The notes beneath the pieces are model-generated. The model saw only the letters and a list, made by a program, of their open reading frames with translations, did not search any database and was not told where the DNA came from. From positions 1 through 64,000 of the forward strand of contig NZ_JABAGR010000003.1 in the NCBI RefSeq assembly GCF_012844235.1: a stretch of 64,000 nucleotides of DNA. The letters run 5' to 3'. This DNA is from Parafannyhessea umbonata. Lineage in GTDB: Bacteria; Actinomycetota; Coriobacteriia; Coriobacteriales; Atopobiaceae. Positions 36,826-48,913 of the stretch are shown piece after piece; the first letter of the stretch is position 1; every line of letters starts with the position of its first letter. Made by a program: the position numbers and the translations under genes.

Positions 36826-38757
36826 ATGCAGGACGGATTCGTAAAGGTCGCGGCCCGGACCCCGGAGGTCCGCGTGGCCGACGTCGACTTCAACGTCAAG
36901 GCCGTGGTGCAAGAGGTGCGCGAGTCCTTCTCGCTCGACGGCGCCCGCGTCATCGTCCTACCCGAGCTCGCGCTCACGGGCTACACCTGCGAGGACCTGT
37001 TCTGGCAGGACGCGCTTCTGGACGCCGCCGAGAAGGGCGTGGCGGACGTGGCCCGGGCCACGTCGCGCGTGGACGCCCTCGTGCTGGTGGGCGCGCCCGT
37101 GCGCGCGGGCGGCAAGCTGTACAACTGCGCCGTCGCCCTTGGCCGCGGGCGCGTCCTCGGCATCGTGCCGAAGCGGCACATTCCCAACTACAACGAGTTC
37201 TACGAGGCGCGGCACTTCTGCGCCGGCCCCCTCGACGTGACGCGCATCGACTTCGCGGGGCAGCGGGGCGTGCCGTTTGGCGCGCGCCAGCTGTTCGCGT
37301 GCGACAGCATGGCGAACCTCGTCGTCGCGGCGGAGGTGTGCGAGGACCTGTGGGTGCCCGAGCCGCCGTCCATCGCGCACGCGCTCGCCGGCGCCACCGT
37401 GCTGTGCAACCTGTCCGCGTCGAACGCGATTGTCGGCAAGGCGGCGTACCGCCGGAGCCTGGTCGCGGGGCAGTCCGCGCGCCTCGTCGCGGGCTACGTG
37501 TACTGCAGCGCCGGCTGGGGCGAGTCCACGCAGGACCTCGTGTTCTCCGCGCACGACATCGTGGCGGAGAACGGCAGCGTGCTCTCGGAGGGCAGGCCGT
37601 TTCGCGAGGCGCGCGCCACGAGCGAGGTCGACGTCGACATGCTCGCGGCGGAGCGCCGCCGCCTGAGCACGTTCGTGACCGCGCCCTCCGGCGAGGCCGC
37701 CGGCTACGTGGTCACGCCCTTCTCGCTCGAGGCGGAGCCTACCGACCTCACGCGCTGGGTGGACCCGCACCCGTTCGTGCCGTCGGACGCGGCGCAGCGC
37801 AGCGCGCGCTGCGAGGACGTGCTCTCCATCCAGTCGTTTGGCCTGGCAAAGCGCATGGCGCACACGCGCTCCAAGGCAGCCGTCATCGGCGTGTCCGGCG
37901 GGCTGGACTCCACGCTCGCCCTGCTCGTGACCGCGCGCGCCTTCGACATCCTGGGCATGGACCACTCCGGCATCGTTGCCGTCACCATGCCGGGCTTCGG
38001 CACCACGGAGCGCACGCACGGCAACTCGGAGGTCCTTGCGGACGCGCTGGGAGCGACGCTTCGCGAGGTGAGCATCACGAAGGCGGTGCGCCAGCACTTC
38101 GCGGACATAGGGCACGACGAGAAGGACCACTCCGTCACGTACGAGAACGCGCAGGCCCGCGAGCGCACGCAGATACTGATGGACGTCGCGAACCAGGTGG
38201 GCGGCCTCGTGGTGGGCACGGGCGACCTGTCGGAGCTCGCGCTGGGCTGGGCCACGTACAACGCGGACCACATGAGCATGTACGGCGTGAACGCGTCCGT
38301 CCCGAAGACGCTCGTGCGGCACCTCGTGCGCTACGTGGCGGACACCACAGAGTCGGACGCGCTCTCGGAGGTGCTGCTCGACGTGCTGGACACGCCCGTC
38401 TCGCCGGAGCTTCTGCCCGCGGAGGAGGACGACACCATCGCGCAGCGCACGGAAGACCTCGTCGGCCCGTACGAGCTGCACGACTTCTTCCTGTACCAGG
38501 TGCTGCGCCGCGGCTTCCCGCCGCGCAAGGTGTACCGCCTCGCGCGCTACGCGCTGGGCGACTCCTACGACGACGAGACGATCCTCACGTGGCTGCGCAC
38601 GTTCTACCGGCGCTTCTTCTCGCAGCAGTTCAAGCGCAGCTGCCTGCCGGACGGGCCGAAGGTCGGCTCCGCGGCCGTGTCGCCGCGCGGCGACCTGCGC
38701 ATGCCGTCGGACGCGTGCTCCGCGCTCTGGCTTGCCGAGCTGGAAAAGCTGTCGTAG
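36826..38757 (+). CDS. nadE: Glutamine-dependent NAD+ synthetase
   Basis: 643 residues. The N-terminal nitrilase-like glutaminase has the Glu-Lys-Cys triad (Glu47 in LPELALTGYT, Lys in VPKRHIPNYNEFYE, Cys172 in AAEVCEDLWVP). The C-terminal synthetase has the ATP pyrophosphatase loop SGGLDST at 357-363 and GTGDLSELALGW. It amidates nicotinic acid adenine dinucleotide in the last step of NAD synthesis. The ATG at 36826 follows AGGGGAG. Confidence 0.96.
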   Translation: MQDGFVKVAARTPEVRVADVDFNVKAVVQEVRESFSLDGARVIVLPELALTGYTCEDLFWQDALLDAAEKGVADVARATSRVDALVLVGAPVRAGGKLYNCAVALGRGRVLGIVPKRHIPNYNEFYEARHFCAGPLDVTRIDFAGQRGVPFGARQLFACDSMANLVVAAEVCEDLWVPEPPSIAHALAGATVLCNLSASNAIVGKAAYRRSLVAGQSARLVAGYVYCSAGWGESTQDLVFSAHDIVAENGSVLSEGRPFREARATSEVDVDMLAAERRRLSTFVTAPSGEAAGYVVTPFSLEAEPTDLTRWVDPHPFVPSDAAQRSARCEDVLSIQSFGLAKRMAHTRSKAAVIGVSGGLDSTLALLVTARAFDILGMDHSGIVAVTMPGFGTTERTHGNSEVLADALGATLREVSITKAVRQHFADIGHDEKDHSVTYENAQARERTQILMDVANQVGGLVVGTGDLSELALGWATYNADHMSMYGVNASVPKTLVRHLVRYVADTTESDALSEVLLDVLDTPVSPELLPAEEDDTIAQRTEDLVGPYELHDFFLYQVLRRGFPPRKVYRLARYALGDSYDDETILTWLRTFYRRFFSQQFKRSCLPDGPKVGSAAVSPRGDLRMPSDACSALWLAELEKLS

Positions 38758-38953
38758 CGTTCGCGGCGCCGGTGCGCGGCTCCCGGCGCGGAGCCCTGCG
38801 CGGGCGACCTCGCCCCGCCGCCATCTTTATGAAGCAAGACGCATGTCGGCCCGGCTTTGTGCCGGGCCGCGTGCGTATGTCGCCAGAAACATGCACATGC
38901 GTTGCCCCATGCGAGAAAATCTAAGTGCCGCCTGTAAGATTTTTTCTCTTTTG
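38758..38953. other. Intergenic region between nadE and the groES promoter
   Basis: About 200 bp holding a hairpin CGGCCCGGC (38847-38855) / GCCGGGCCG (38861-38869), probably the nadE terminator although the T-run is lacking. No gene seen. Confidence 0.4.
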
Positions 38954-38982
38954 TTGTATAAGGGTTGGGTTCTGGGTAGAAT
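38954..38982 (+). promoter_or_regulatory. Promoter of groES-groEL
   Basis: TTGTAT (38954-38959), a 17-bp spacer and TAGAAT (38977-38982) make a good housekeeping promoter, 89 bp before groES. No CIRCE element (TTAGCACTC dyad) is visible in the leader, so HrcA control by the classic site is not supported. Confidence 0.6.
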
Positions 38983-39070
38983 TCAGAACGTCAGATAGGC
39001 GAGAGGGGGTGCAAGCCCCTTCAGATACCAAGAGACGTGCAGGTACGCACGATAACGGGAGGTTTTGACC

Positions 39071-39361
39071 ATGACTCTTAAGCCGCTTGGTGACCGCGTT
39101 CTTGTTAAGCCCGCTCCCAAGGAGGAGAAGACCGCTTCCGGCCTCTACATCTCTTCCGGTGCTCAGGAGAAGCCGCAGCGCGGCGAGGTCGTCGCCGTCG
39201 GCGCCGGCAAGCTCAACGACAAGGGCGAGCGCATCGTCCCGGACGTCAAGGTTGGCGACCAGGTCTACTATGGCAAGTTCGGCGGCAACGAGGTCAAGGT
39301 CGACGGGGAGGACTTCCTCCTGCTTCGTGCCGACGACATCTACGCGATTATTACCGAGTAG
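39071..39361 (+). CDS. groES: Co-chaperonin GroES
   Basis: 96 residues. It starts MTLKPLGDRVLVKP, contains the mobile loop EEKTASGLYI and ends LRADDIYAIITE. It caps GroEL during protein folding. The ATG at 39071 is 8 nt from GGGAGG and is preferred over TTG 39065. groEL follows after 51 bp. Codon use is less GC-extreme than neighbours, as expected for a highly expressed gene. Confidence 0.97.
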   Translation: MTLKPLGDRVLVKPAPKEEKTASGLYISSGAQEKPQRGEVVAVGAGKLNDKGERIVPDVKVGDQVYYGKFGGNEVKVDGEDFLLLRADDIYAIITE

Positions 39362-39397
39362 CCGGCAGGCTTCGCAGGACATCTCACAAACGAGTGA

Positions 39398-41053
<1,656 letters not shown>

Positions 41054-41078
41054 GGCCATTCGCTAGGCGATAGCGTTC

Positions 41079-41126
41079 GGTCCCGGATTCCCGCGGCATG
41101 TTCGCGGGGGTCCGGGACCTCTTTTT
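41079..41126 (+). terminator. Terminator of groES-groEL
   Basis: GGTCCCGGATTCCCGCG (from 41079) pairs with CGCGGGGGTCCGGGACC (to 41119), with TCTTTTT following. Confidence 0.85.
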
Positions 41127-41213
41127 GTATGCGTGTCGGTCGAGTCGGCCATTGCGGCTCGCATATGGCCGTTAAGCGGTACAATTGCAGTTCGGCAACA
41201 CGAAGGGGGAGAC

Positions 41214-42485
41214 ATGGCCCAGAAGCGCGACGTAATCGACGACCTCATTGACATCCAGAGCGACTGGAAGGCCGTCAAGAACCCGTTGGGCGGTCTGGCC
41301 GGCTCCCTTGCCGTCGACCCCGAGAACGCGAACTTCTACGACCCCTCGGACTACAAGGAGCGTCCGCGCGCGAACTCCCTGTTCTGCACGCGCGTCGCGT
41401 CGGAGGGCGCGGACGACTGCCACCGGTGCCTGGACGTATGTCCCGTGGATGCCATCACCGTCACGAAGAACGCCGTCAAGATCGCCGACAACTGCCGCAA
41501 GTGCGGCCTGTGCAGCGTCGCCTGCCCCACGGAGGTCTTCGTCGCGTACAAGGTCACCCCGAAGAGCCTGTACGACAGGATCTCAAAGGCGGCGAGCGAG
41601 TACGAGCAGTGCTACATCACCTGCACGCGCGCCCTGGGACGCAACCCCAAGGACAACGAGATCCTGCTGCCGTGCGTGGGCGCCGTGTCGCGCGAGACGT
41701 GGTTCGCCCTGCTGAGGGAGTACGACAACCTGAGTGTCTACCTGCCCCTGGGCATCTGCGACAAGTGCCGCAACGTCACGGGCGAGGAGGCGTACGCGAA
41801 CGAGATCGCGGCGGGGGAGGAGCTGAGCCACGGGGCCATGGGCCTCGAGGTGGACGAGAAGGACCTCACCCACGAGCAGACGCGCGCCTACAAGCGCAGC
41901 CAGTTCATGTCGACCATGGTGAAGGCCGGCACGGCGGCGCTCGCCACCACGAACCCCGCGATGTCGGGGGCCGCCGCGATTGCCGAGAAGGTGCGCAGGC
42001 ACTCCCAGCAGATGACGGAGCTCCAGAACTCCCTCGAGCGCGCGGTCGGCGCGAAGACGACGGAGAAGCGCCGTCGCATCCTCACGCAGAACCGCAAGCT
42101 CATGCTCACGACCATCCAGAAGGACAACTCGCTCGCCGAGGGCTTCGACCTGAAGATTCCCAAGTGCGACCCGGAGCTGTGCACCGCCTGCGGCGACTGC
42201 GTCACGACGTGCACGCTGCACGCGTGCGACCTGGACGGGCACGGGCACTTCTCGGTTGAGCCCGCGTACTGCGTCAACTGCGGCGCCTGCGCGAAGGCGT
42301 GTCCCGAGGGGGCGCTCTCGATGGTGGACTGCGACAAGAGGGAACTCGTGGTTCGCGACGAGGAGGCAGAGCGCCGCAAGCGCGCCGCGGCAAAGCAGAG
42401 GGCCCGGATCGAGAAGACGAAGGCCGAGGGCAAGAAGCAGCTCAACAGGGTGCTCGACGGTCTCGAGCGCCTTGCCGACGAATAG
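41214..42485 (+). CDS. Multi-cluster 4Fe-4S ferredoxin-type protein
   Basis: 423 residues, cytoplasmic. Near the N-terminus are two ferredoxin-like cysteine sets (DCHRCLDVCP and NCRKCGLCSVACP), near the C-terminus two more (KCDPELCTACGDCVTTC and YCVNCGACAKACP). Between them is a separate cysteine-rich stretch (QCYITC, LPCVGAV, GICDKC) that may be a substrate or partner site. The end is a lysine/arginine-rich helix. It is probably an electron-transfer hub, but I do not recognise a specific family or partner. The ATG at 41214 follows AAGGGGGA; a -10-like TACAAT is at 41180. Nearest neighbours, groEL and ychF, give no functional clue, although YchF is redox-sensitive in other bacteria. Confidence 0.75.
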   Translation: MAQKRDVIDDLIDIQSDWKAVKNPLGGLAGSLAVDPENANFYDPSDYKERPRANSLFCTRVASEGADDCHRCLDVCPVDAITVTKNAVKIADNCRKCGLCSVACPTEVFVAYKVTPKSLYDRISKAASEYEQCYITCTRALGRNPKDNEILLPCVGAVSRETWFALLREYDNLSVYLPLGICDKCRNVTGEEAYANEIAAGEELSHGAMGLEVDEKDLTHEQTRAYKRSQFMSTMVKAGTAALATTNPAMSGAAAIAEKVRRHSQQMTELQNSLERAVGAKTTEKRRRILTQNRKLMLTTIQKDNSLAEGFDLKIPKCDPELCTACGDCVTTCTLHACDLDGHGHFSVEPAYCVNCGACAKACPEGALSMVDCDKRELVVRDEEAERRKRAAAKQRARIEKTKAEGKKQLNRVLDGLERLADE

Positions 42486-42530
42486 CCTAAGCAAGGCTCC
42501 CGCAAGTTTCTACCAGACGGAGATGAGGAC

Positions 42531-43604
42531 GTGTCACTTTCAATCGGCATCGTAGGTCTGCCCAACGTGGGCAAGTCGACCCTGTTCACCGCGCTGACCC
42601 GCAAGGGCGGGCTCTCGGCCAACTATCCCTTCGCCACGATCGACCCCAACGTGGGCATCGTGGACGTTCCCGACGAGCGCCTGAACAAGCTCGCCGAGAT
42701 GGTGCATCCCGCAAAGATCGTTCCGGCCTCCGTCGAGTTCGTCGACATCGCAGGCCTGGTCAAGGGCGCCAACGAGGGCGAGGGCCTCGGCAACCAGTTC
42801 CTGGCGAACATTCGCAACTGCGACGCCATCTGCGAGGTCGTCCGCTTCTTCAAGGACCCCAACGTCATGCGCGAGACCGGCCGCACCGGCGAGTTCGTGG
42901 ACCCCGCGGCCGACGTGGACACCATCCAGACCGAGCTCATCCTCGCGGACCTGGGCTCGCTCGAGCGTTCCATCCCCAAGCTCGAGAAGGAGGCGAAGCG
43001 CGACAAGGAGATGAAGCCGCGCCTGGACGTTGCGAAGCGCCTGCAGGACTGGCTGAACCAGGGCAACCGCGCCGCGACCCTCGACCTCACCGACGACGAG
43101 CGCGCCGCCGCCCACGACCTGTTCCTGCTGACCATGAAGCCGATCCTGTACGTCGCGAACTGCGACGAGGACCAGCTTCACGACGACCTCACCATCCAGG
43201 GCCAGAAGGCCATCCCCATCTGCGCGGAGGTCGAGGCCGAGCTCGCGGACCTCGACGCGGGGGAGGCAGCGGAGTACCTGGAGTCCATGGGGCTGGAGCA
43301 CTCCGGCCTCGAGACCCTGGCCCAGGCGGCGTACCATCTGCTTGGCCTGCAGAGCTTCTTCACGGCCGGCCCGAAGGAGGTCCGTGCCTGGACCGTCCGC
43401 ATCGGCGCGAAGGCCCCGGAGGCCGCCGGCGTCATCCACTCGGACTTCGAGAAGGGCTTCATCAAGGCCGAGACCATCAGCTACGACGACTACGTCAGCC
43501 TCGGCGGCGAGCAGGGCGCGAAGGAGGCCGGCCGCATGCGCATGGAGGGCAAGGACTACGTCGTGCAGGATGGCGACGTCATGGTCTTCCGCTTCAACGT
43601 GTAG
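42531..43604 (+). CDS. ychF: YchF family redox-regulated ATPase
   Basis: 357 residues. An OBG-type P-loop protein that prefers ATP over GTP. G1 is [14 protein letters not shown], switch region [32 protein letters not shown], and the C-terminal TGS domain ends [34 protein letters not shown]. It is associated with ribosomes and oxidative-stress control. The GTG start at 42531 follows GATGAGGAC. It converges on the minus-strand LCP genes. Confidence 0.96.
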   Translation: MSLSIGIVGLPNVGKSTLFTALTRKGGLSANYPFATIDPNVGIVDVPDERLNKLAEMVHPAKIVPASVEFVDIAGLVKGANEGEGLGNQFLANIRNCDAICEVVRFFKDPNVMRETGRTGEFVDPAADVDTIQTELILADLGSLERSIPKLEKEAKRDKEMKPRLDVAKRLQDWLNQGNRAATLDLTDDERAAAHDLFLLTMKPILYVANCDEDQLHDDLTIQGQKAIPICAEVEAELADLDAGEAAEYLESMGLEHSGLETLAQAAYHLLGLQSFFTAGPKEVRAWTVRIGAKAPEAAGVIHSDFEKGFIKAETISYDDYVSLGGEQGAKEAGRMRMEGKDYVVQDGDVMVFRFNV

Positions 43605-43659
43605 CGCATAGCAACGCATGCGCCGCCCGTCGCGCAGATCTTGCGCGGGTCTTGTGCAC

Positions 43660-43720
43660 GGGCGAGAAGAACGCTCCCCTCCGGCTTTGCGTCAGCCCGG
43701 AGGGGAGCGTTTCTCGTCTT
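43660..43720. terminator. Bidirectional terminator between convergent ychF and LCP gene
   Basis: ACGCTCCCCTCCGG (43671-43684) pairs perfectly with CCGGAGGGGAGCGT (43697-43710). The stem extends with a 2-nt bulge through CGAGAA/TTCTCG, and the left arm carries a GGGCGAGAAG motif at 43660-43669. Confidence 0.75.
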
Positions 43721-43752
43721 GGTGCCCTGGGTGCAGCGACCCGCGGCGGCCC

Positions 43753-45411
43753 CTAGTTCGTGCCGGAGACGGCGTTGCCGCCGGCGGACGTCGTGCCCGT
43801 AGCGCCCGTCGCGTCGGCGGACTTGGCGGAGCCGTCGACCCAGTCGGCGCCAAACACCACCACGACGTCGGTCGAGGTGTCCCACGAGCCGTCGTTCTTC
43901 ACCGGCGCGGCGGAAAGCCCCAGCGTCTTCGCGACGCCCGCCGCCTTCGCCTCCGCGTCGCCGTTGTAGTAGACCGTCGTCTTCGCCTGCAGCGACGGAG
44001 CGTCGTTCGTCGTCGCCGTGAAGCCGGCGCCGGTCAGCGTGGACGCGCCGTTGCCGGCGACGCCGGCGGTAGAGGTGCCGTTCAGCACGAGCACGGTGCC
44101 AGCGTACTCCGGGGTCACCTGCGTCGCGCCGCCTGCGCCTGCGCCGCTGGAAGACGAGTCGTCCCCGGTCGAGGTGCTCACTCCCACGGACCCCGCGACG
44201 CCCGCGGTGAAGTCCTGCGACGCGTCCTCGTACGGCGGTAGGCCCCTGTTCACGCGGTCCATGATCTTCTTCCACGCAGTCGTATCGCAGATCTCGTACC
44301 ACGTGTTGTCGACGTACTGGCTCAGGGTGGGGCATTGGCCGGAGTACAGGTCCTTCTCGATGTCTATGCCCTTGAAGCCCGACGCGAGCGACGCGATGGA
44401 CGTCACGTCCATGTCGGTCGTGACGTAGCCGGAAAGCGTCGTCACCGTGGGAACGATGGTCGAGGCGCCGCCCTTCATCACCTTCTTGATGACCGCGCCA
44501 ATCAGCATGCGCTGGTTCGCGGCTCGATAGAAGTCGCCTCCGCCGTAGCTGTCGTACGCGTGGCGTGCGCGGCCAAGCAGCGCCGCCGTCTTCCCGTCGA
44601 GCTTCTGCTTGCCTGCGGGCAGGTCGAGGCCGGTGTACTTCGGGTCCTTCACCGCCACGGGCAGGTCAACGGTTACGCCGCCGATGGCGTCGACCACCTT
44701 CGCGAAGCCGTCCATGTCGATCTCGGCGTAATGCGAAATGTCCACGCCTGCGAACTCGCTCACGACCTTCGTCGCGTATGCGGCGCCGCCAAACGAGTAC
44801 GCGGAGTTGATCTTCTGCTTGCCGTTCGAGCCCAGGTCGACCAGAGTGTCGCGCGGGATCGAGATCAGCGTGACCTTCTTGTTGCGCGGGTCCACGCGGG
44901 CCAGGATGATGGTGTCTGTGCGGTATGCGCTGTAGTCCTTGCCGTATTCCTTGCTCTCCGCGCGCTCCTCGTCCTTGTCGATGCCAAGCAGCAGCATGTA
45001 GAACGGGTCGCCGGGGTCCTTCGTCTCTACAAGGGTGTCGCGCAGCTTGTCGTCCACGCCCGAGGTGATGGCGGTGTTGATGTGGTGCACGTACGCCGCG
45101 ACGGCGACGCCGCCCGCAACCACCAGCGCCACCAGAACCAGCAGCACCGCGCGCAGCACGTGGTGGCGACCCCGGCGCTGGCGCTTCTCGATGTAGTCCC
45201 CCGCGCCCTTCGCGCGAGAATAGTGCGGCGCGTTTGGGTTGGCGGCGCCATGCGGCGTCGCGACCGCCCTCGCGGCCGAGGCGCCGTGGTGCGTCCGCGC
45301 GCCGGCGTGAGGACCCCTTGGTACGTCCGGCAGCGGGGCCTGGACCTGAGGCCGAGCTTCGCCCTCGTTCGTGTCTGCCTGCTGCGGCGCCTTTGCGCTG
45401 TGCTTACCCAA
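43753..45411 (-). CDS. LytR-CpsA-Psr (LCP) family cell-wall polymer ligase
   Basis: 552 residues. A 75-residue cytoplasmic tail is followed by one membrane segment (VLRAVLLVLVALVVAGGVAVAAYV) and the extracellular LCP domain (FYMLLLGIDKDEERAESKEY, YRTDTIILARVDPRNKKVTLISIPRDTLV, YSFGGAAYATKVVSEFAGVDISHYAEIDMDGF, RARHAYDSYGGGDFYRAANQR). The C-terminal third is a LytR_C domain after a Ser/Gly linker. LCP enzymes attach teichoic acid-like polymers or glycans to peptidoglycan. The TTG start at 45411 is supported by GGAGGAACC just before it. It follows a paralogue after 50 bp. Confidence 0.9.
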   Translation of the reverse strand: MGKHSAKAPQQADTNEGEARPQVQAPLPDVPRGPHAGARTHHGASAARAVATPHGAANPNAPHYSRAKGAGDYIEKRQRRGRHHVLRAVLLVLVALVVAGGVAVAAYVHHINTAITSGVDDKLRDTLVETKDPGDPFYMLLLGIDKDEERAESKEYGKDYSAYRTDTIILARVDPRNKKVTLISIPRDTLVDLGSNGKQKINSAYSFGGAAYATKVVSEFAGVDISHYAEIDMDGFAKVVDAIGGVTVDLPVAVKDPKYTGLDLPAGKQKLDGKTAALLGRARHAYDSYGGGDFYRAANQRMLIGAVIKKVMKGGASTIVPTVTTLSGYVTTDMDVTSIASLASGFKGIDIEKDLYSGQCPTLSQYVDNTWYEICDTTAWKKIMDRVNRGLPPYEDASQDFTAGVAGSVGVSTSTGDDSSSSGAGAGGATQVTPEYAGTVLVLNGTSTAGVAGNGASTLTGAGFTATTNDAPSLQAKTTVYYNGDAEAKAAGVAKTLGLSAAPVKNDGSWDTSTDVVVVFGADWVDGSAKSADATGATGTTSAGGNAVSGTN

Positions 45412-45461
45412 GGTTCCTCCTTGCGCGCGGCCTCCTGGCCCGGAAGCCGCCGTGTGTCGCG

Positions 45462-46922
45462 TTAGCCCTGGTCGCTTCCAAGGATAACGATAACGTCCTG
45501 CGTGGTCACGTAGCTTCCGTCGTTTGCAATCGGCTCAACATCAAGCCCGAGCGTCTTCACGACGCCCTTCGCCTCCGCGAGCGCGTCGTCGCCGTTGTAG
45601 ATGACCTTCGTCTCGCGCGTGGTCTCGGCCGCGTTGCCGGCGACCGCGTCAAAGCCGGCGCTCGCGAGGCTGTCCGCGCTCCTTCCGGCCAGGCCGTCGA
45701 TGCCCGATCCGTTCAGCACGCGCACGCTGCCCTCGAAGGAGGGCTCCACGTCGCCCTCGTCCCCGTCCGAGCCCGAAGAGTCGTCCGCACTCGAGGACTC
45801 GTCCGACGAGCTCGTCCTTGACTTCTTCGCGGACCCGCTCGCCGCCGCGATGCCGCTCGTGGGGTCCTCGTCGGAGCTGGAGTACGGGCTCTTGCCCTTC
45901 TCGACGCGCTCCATCATCTTCTCCCACGCGGATTCGCGCAGGATCTCGTACCAGCCGCCGTCGACGTAGCTGCTGTCCGTGGGCGCCATGCCGGTCATGA
46001 TGTCCTTGCTCGTGTCCATGCCGCGCATCTTGCTCGCCAGCGACACGATGTCCGTCGCGCTCATGTCGGTGTGGACCATGTCCGCCATGGCCGTCACGGT
46101 CTTCGTCATGGTCGCCACGTCGCTCGAGAGCACCTTCTTCGCGACGGCCGCGATGACGGCGCGCTGGTTCGCGGCGCGATAGAAGTCGCCTGCGCCGTAG
46201 CTGTCGTACGCGTGGCGTGCGCGGCAGAGAAGGGCCGCCTTCTTGCCGTTGAGCTTCACCTTGCCCGCGGGCAGGTCAAGCTTGGTGTACTTCGGGTCCT
46301 TCACGGCGACGCCAAGGTTCACGGTCACGCCGCCCACGGCGTCCACGACCTTCTCCATGCCGTCCATGTCGACCTCGGCGTAGTGCGAGATCTTGATGCC
46401 CGAAAGCTTCTGCACCGTCTTCACGGCGAGCGTCGGCCCGCCAAGGGCGTACGCGGCGTTGATCTTCTGCGTACCGTACTCGCCCATGTCGACCCTGAGG
46501 TCGCGCGGGATGGAGACGAGAGTGGCCTTCTTTTTCTGCGGGTCGATGCGGACCAGCATGATGGAGTCGGAGCGGTATGCCCCCTCGCTCGAGCCGTACT
46601 CGCTGCCCTTCGCGCGGGCCTCGTCCCTGTCCACGCCAAGCAGCAGCATGTAGAACGGCTTGCCCGCCTGCCTCTTGGAGAGCGTGCCCAGAAGCGAGCT
46701 GTCGATGTTCTTGCGCAGGCGGGAGTTGATGTTGCCCAGGTAGGCCGCGCCAAGGCCGGCAGCTGCCACGACGAGCACAAGCACGCACGCGAGTGCCGCC
46801 TTCACGATGCGGCGCGTTCGACGGTGGCTGCGAGCCTGTGCGTAGTGGGCACGCGAGCAGCCGCGGGAGAGCCCGCGCGCGTCGCGAATGAGGTCCTCGT
46901 CACCCATGTTCTTGCGCGCCAC
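45462..46922 (-). CDS. LytR-CpsA-Psr (LCP) family cell-wall polymer ligase, upstream paralogue
   Basis: 486 residues with the same plan as the next gene: short basic cytoplasmic tail, one membrane segment (IVKAALACVLVLVVAAAGLGAAYL), LCP domain (FYMLLLGVDRDEARAKGSEY, YRSDSIMLVRIDPQKKKATLVSIPRDLRV, RARHAYDSYGAGDFYRAANQR), an acidic Ser/Asp linker and LytR_C. The two are clearly paralogues from tandem duplication. The GTG at 46922 is chosen because GGAAGGACA precedes it; the open frame upstream lacks support. Confidence 0.9.
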   Translation of the reverse strand: MARKNMGDEDLIRDARGLSRGCSRAHYAQARSHRRTRRIVKAALACVLVLVVAAAGLGAAYLGNINSRLRKNIDSSLLGTLSKRQAGKPFYMLLLGVDRDEARAKGSEYGSSEGAYRSDSIMLVRIDPQKKKATLVSIPRDLRVDMGEYGTQKINAAYALGGPTLAVKTVQKLSGIKISHYAEVDMDGMEKVVDAVGGVTVNLGVAVKDPKYTKLDLPAGKVKLNGKKAALLCRARHAYDSYGAGDFYRAANQRAVIAAVAKKVLSSDVATMTKTVTAMADMVHTDMSATDIVSLASKMRGMDTSKDIMTGMAPTDSSYVDGGWYEILRESAWEKMMERVEKGKSPYSSSDEDPTSGIAAASGSAKKSRTSSSDESSSADDSSGSDGDEGDVEPSFEGSVRVLNGSGIDGLAGRSADSLASAGFDAVAGNAAETTRETKVIYNGDDALAEAKGVVKTLGLDVEPIANDGSYVTTQDVIVILGSDQG

Positions 46923-47216
46923 GTCGTGTCCTTCCGTCAGAGCTGCGCCAGACGATGCGTACAACCAACTAATATTACCTGCGAGAACATGCCACCTTAT
47001 GAAGTACACAAAGCCTGCTGGAGCAGTCGCCCCGCGCCCTCCCGCGGACCGCGCCCACGGCACCCGCGGTCCTGAACCCCCGCCCGCGGGTGCCGTGGGC
47101 GGATGCGCGACGGGCGGATGTCTGTTCTTCTCGCGCGCACGCGCTGTCGCGCGAGCAAGGCGGGCGCAGTAGTGGCATGATTGGTTGGTTCACCAAGACA
47201 CTTCGCGGAGGAATCA
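46923..47216. other. Divergent intergenic region between LCP genes and guaA, with 18-bp perfect hairpin
   Basis: About 295 bp. CGCCCACGGCACCCGCGG (47052-47069) is perfectly repeated inverted at 47084-47101 with a 14-nt loop. No T-run follows on either strand. An AT-rich patch at 46965-46980 could hold the minus-strand promoter. No known purine riboswitch is seen. Confidence 0.55.
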
Positions 47217-48806
<1,590 letters not shown>

Positions 48807-48913
48807 CGATAAACCCAATTTAAGAAACCAATTATCCAAAATATAAAAATATTGGTGCCTTAAAAGCCAAATTTCACCTCCTGGCATATAATACGGCCAG
48901 GGGGTGCTCTACC
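48807..48913 (+). promoter_or_regulatory. AT-rich gap with -10 box before the DUF4143 ATPase
   Basis: A perfect TATAAT at 48887-48892 lies 21 bp before the ATG. No good -35 box is at 16-18 bp. The sharp change to A/T-rich DNA here marks the left edge of the accessory region. Confidence 0.45.

Noticed and set aside
38990-39070. CIRCE or HAIR element expected in the groES leader
   Set aside because: No TTAGCACTC/GAGTGCTAA or CTTGAGT/ACTCAAG dyad is present; only a GGGG/CCCC mini-stem.
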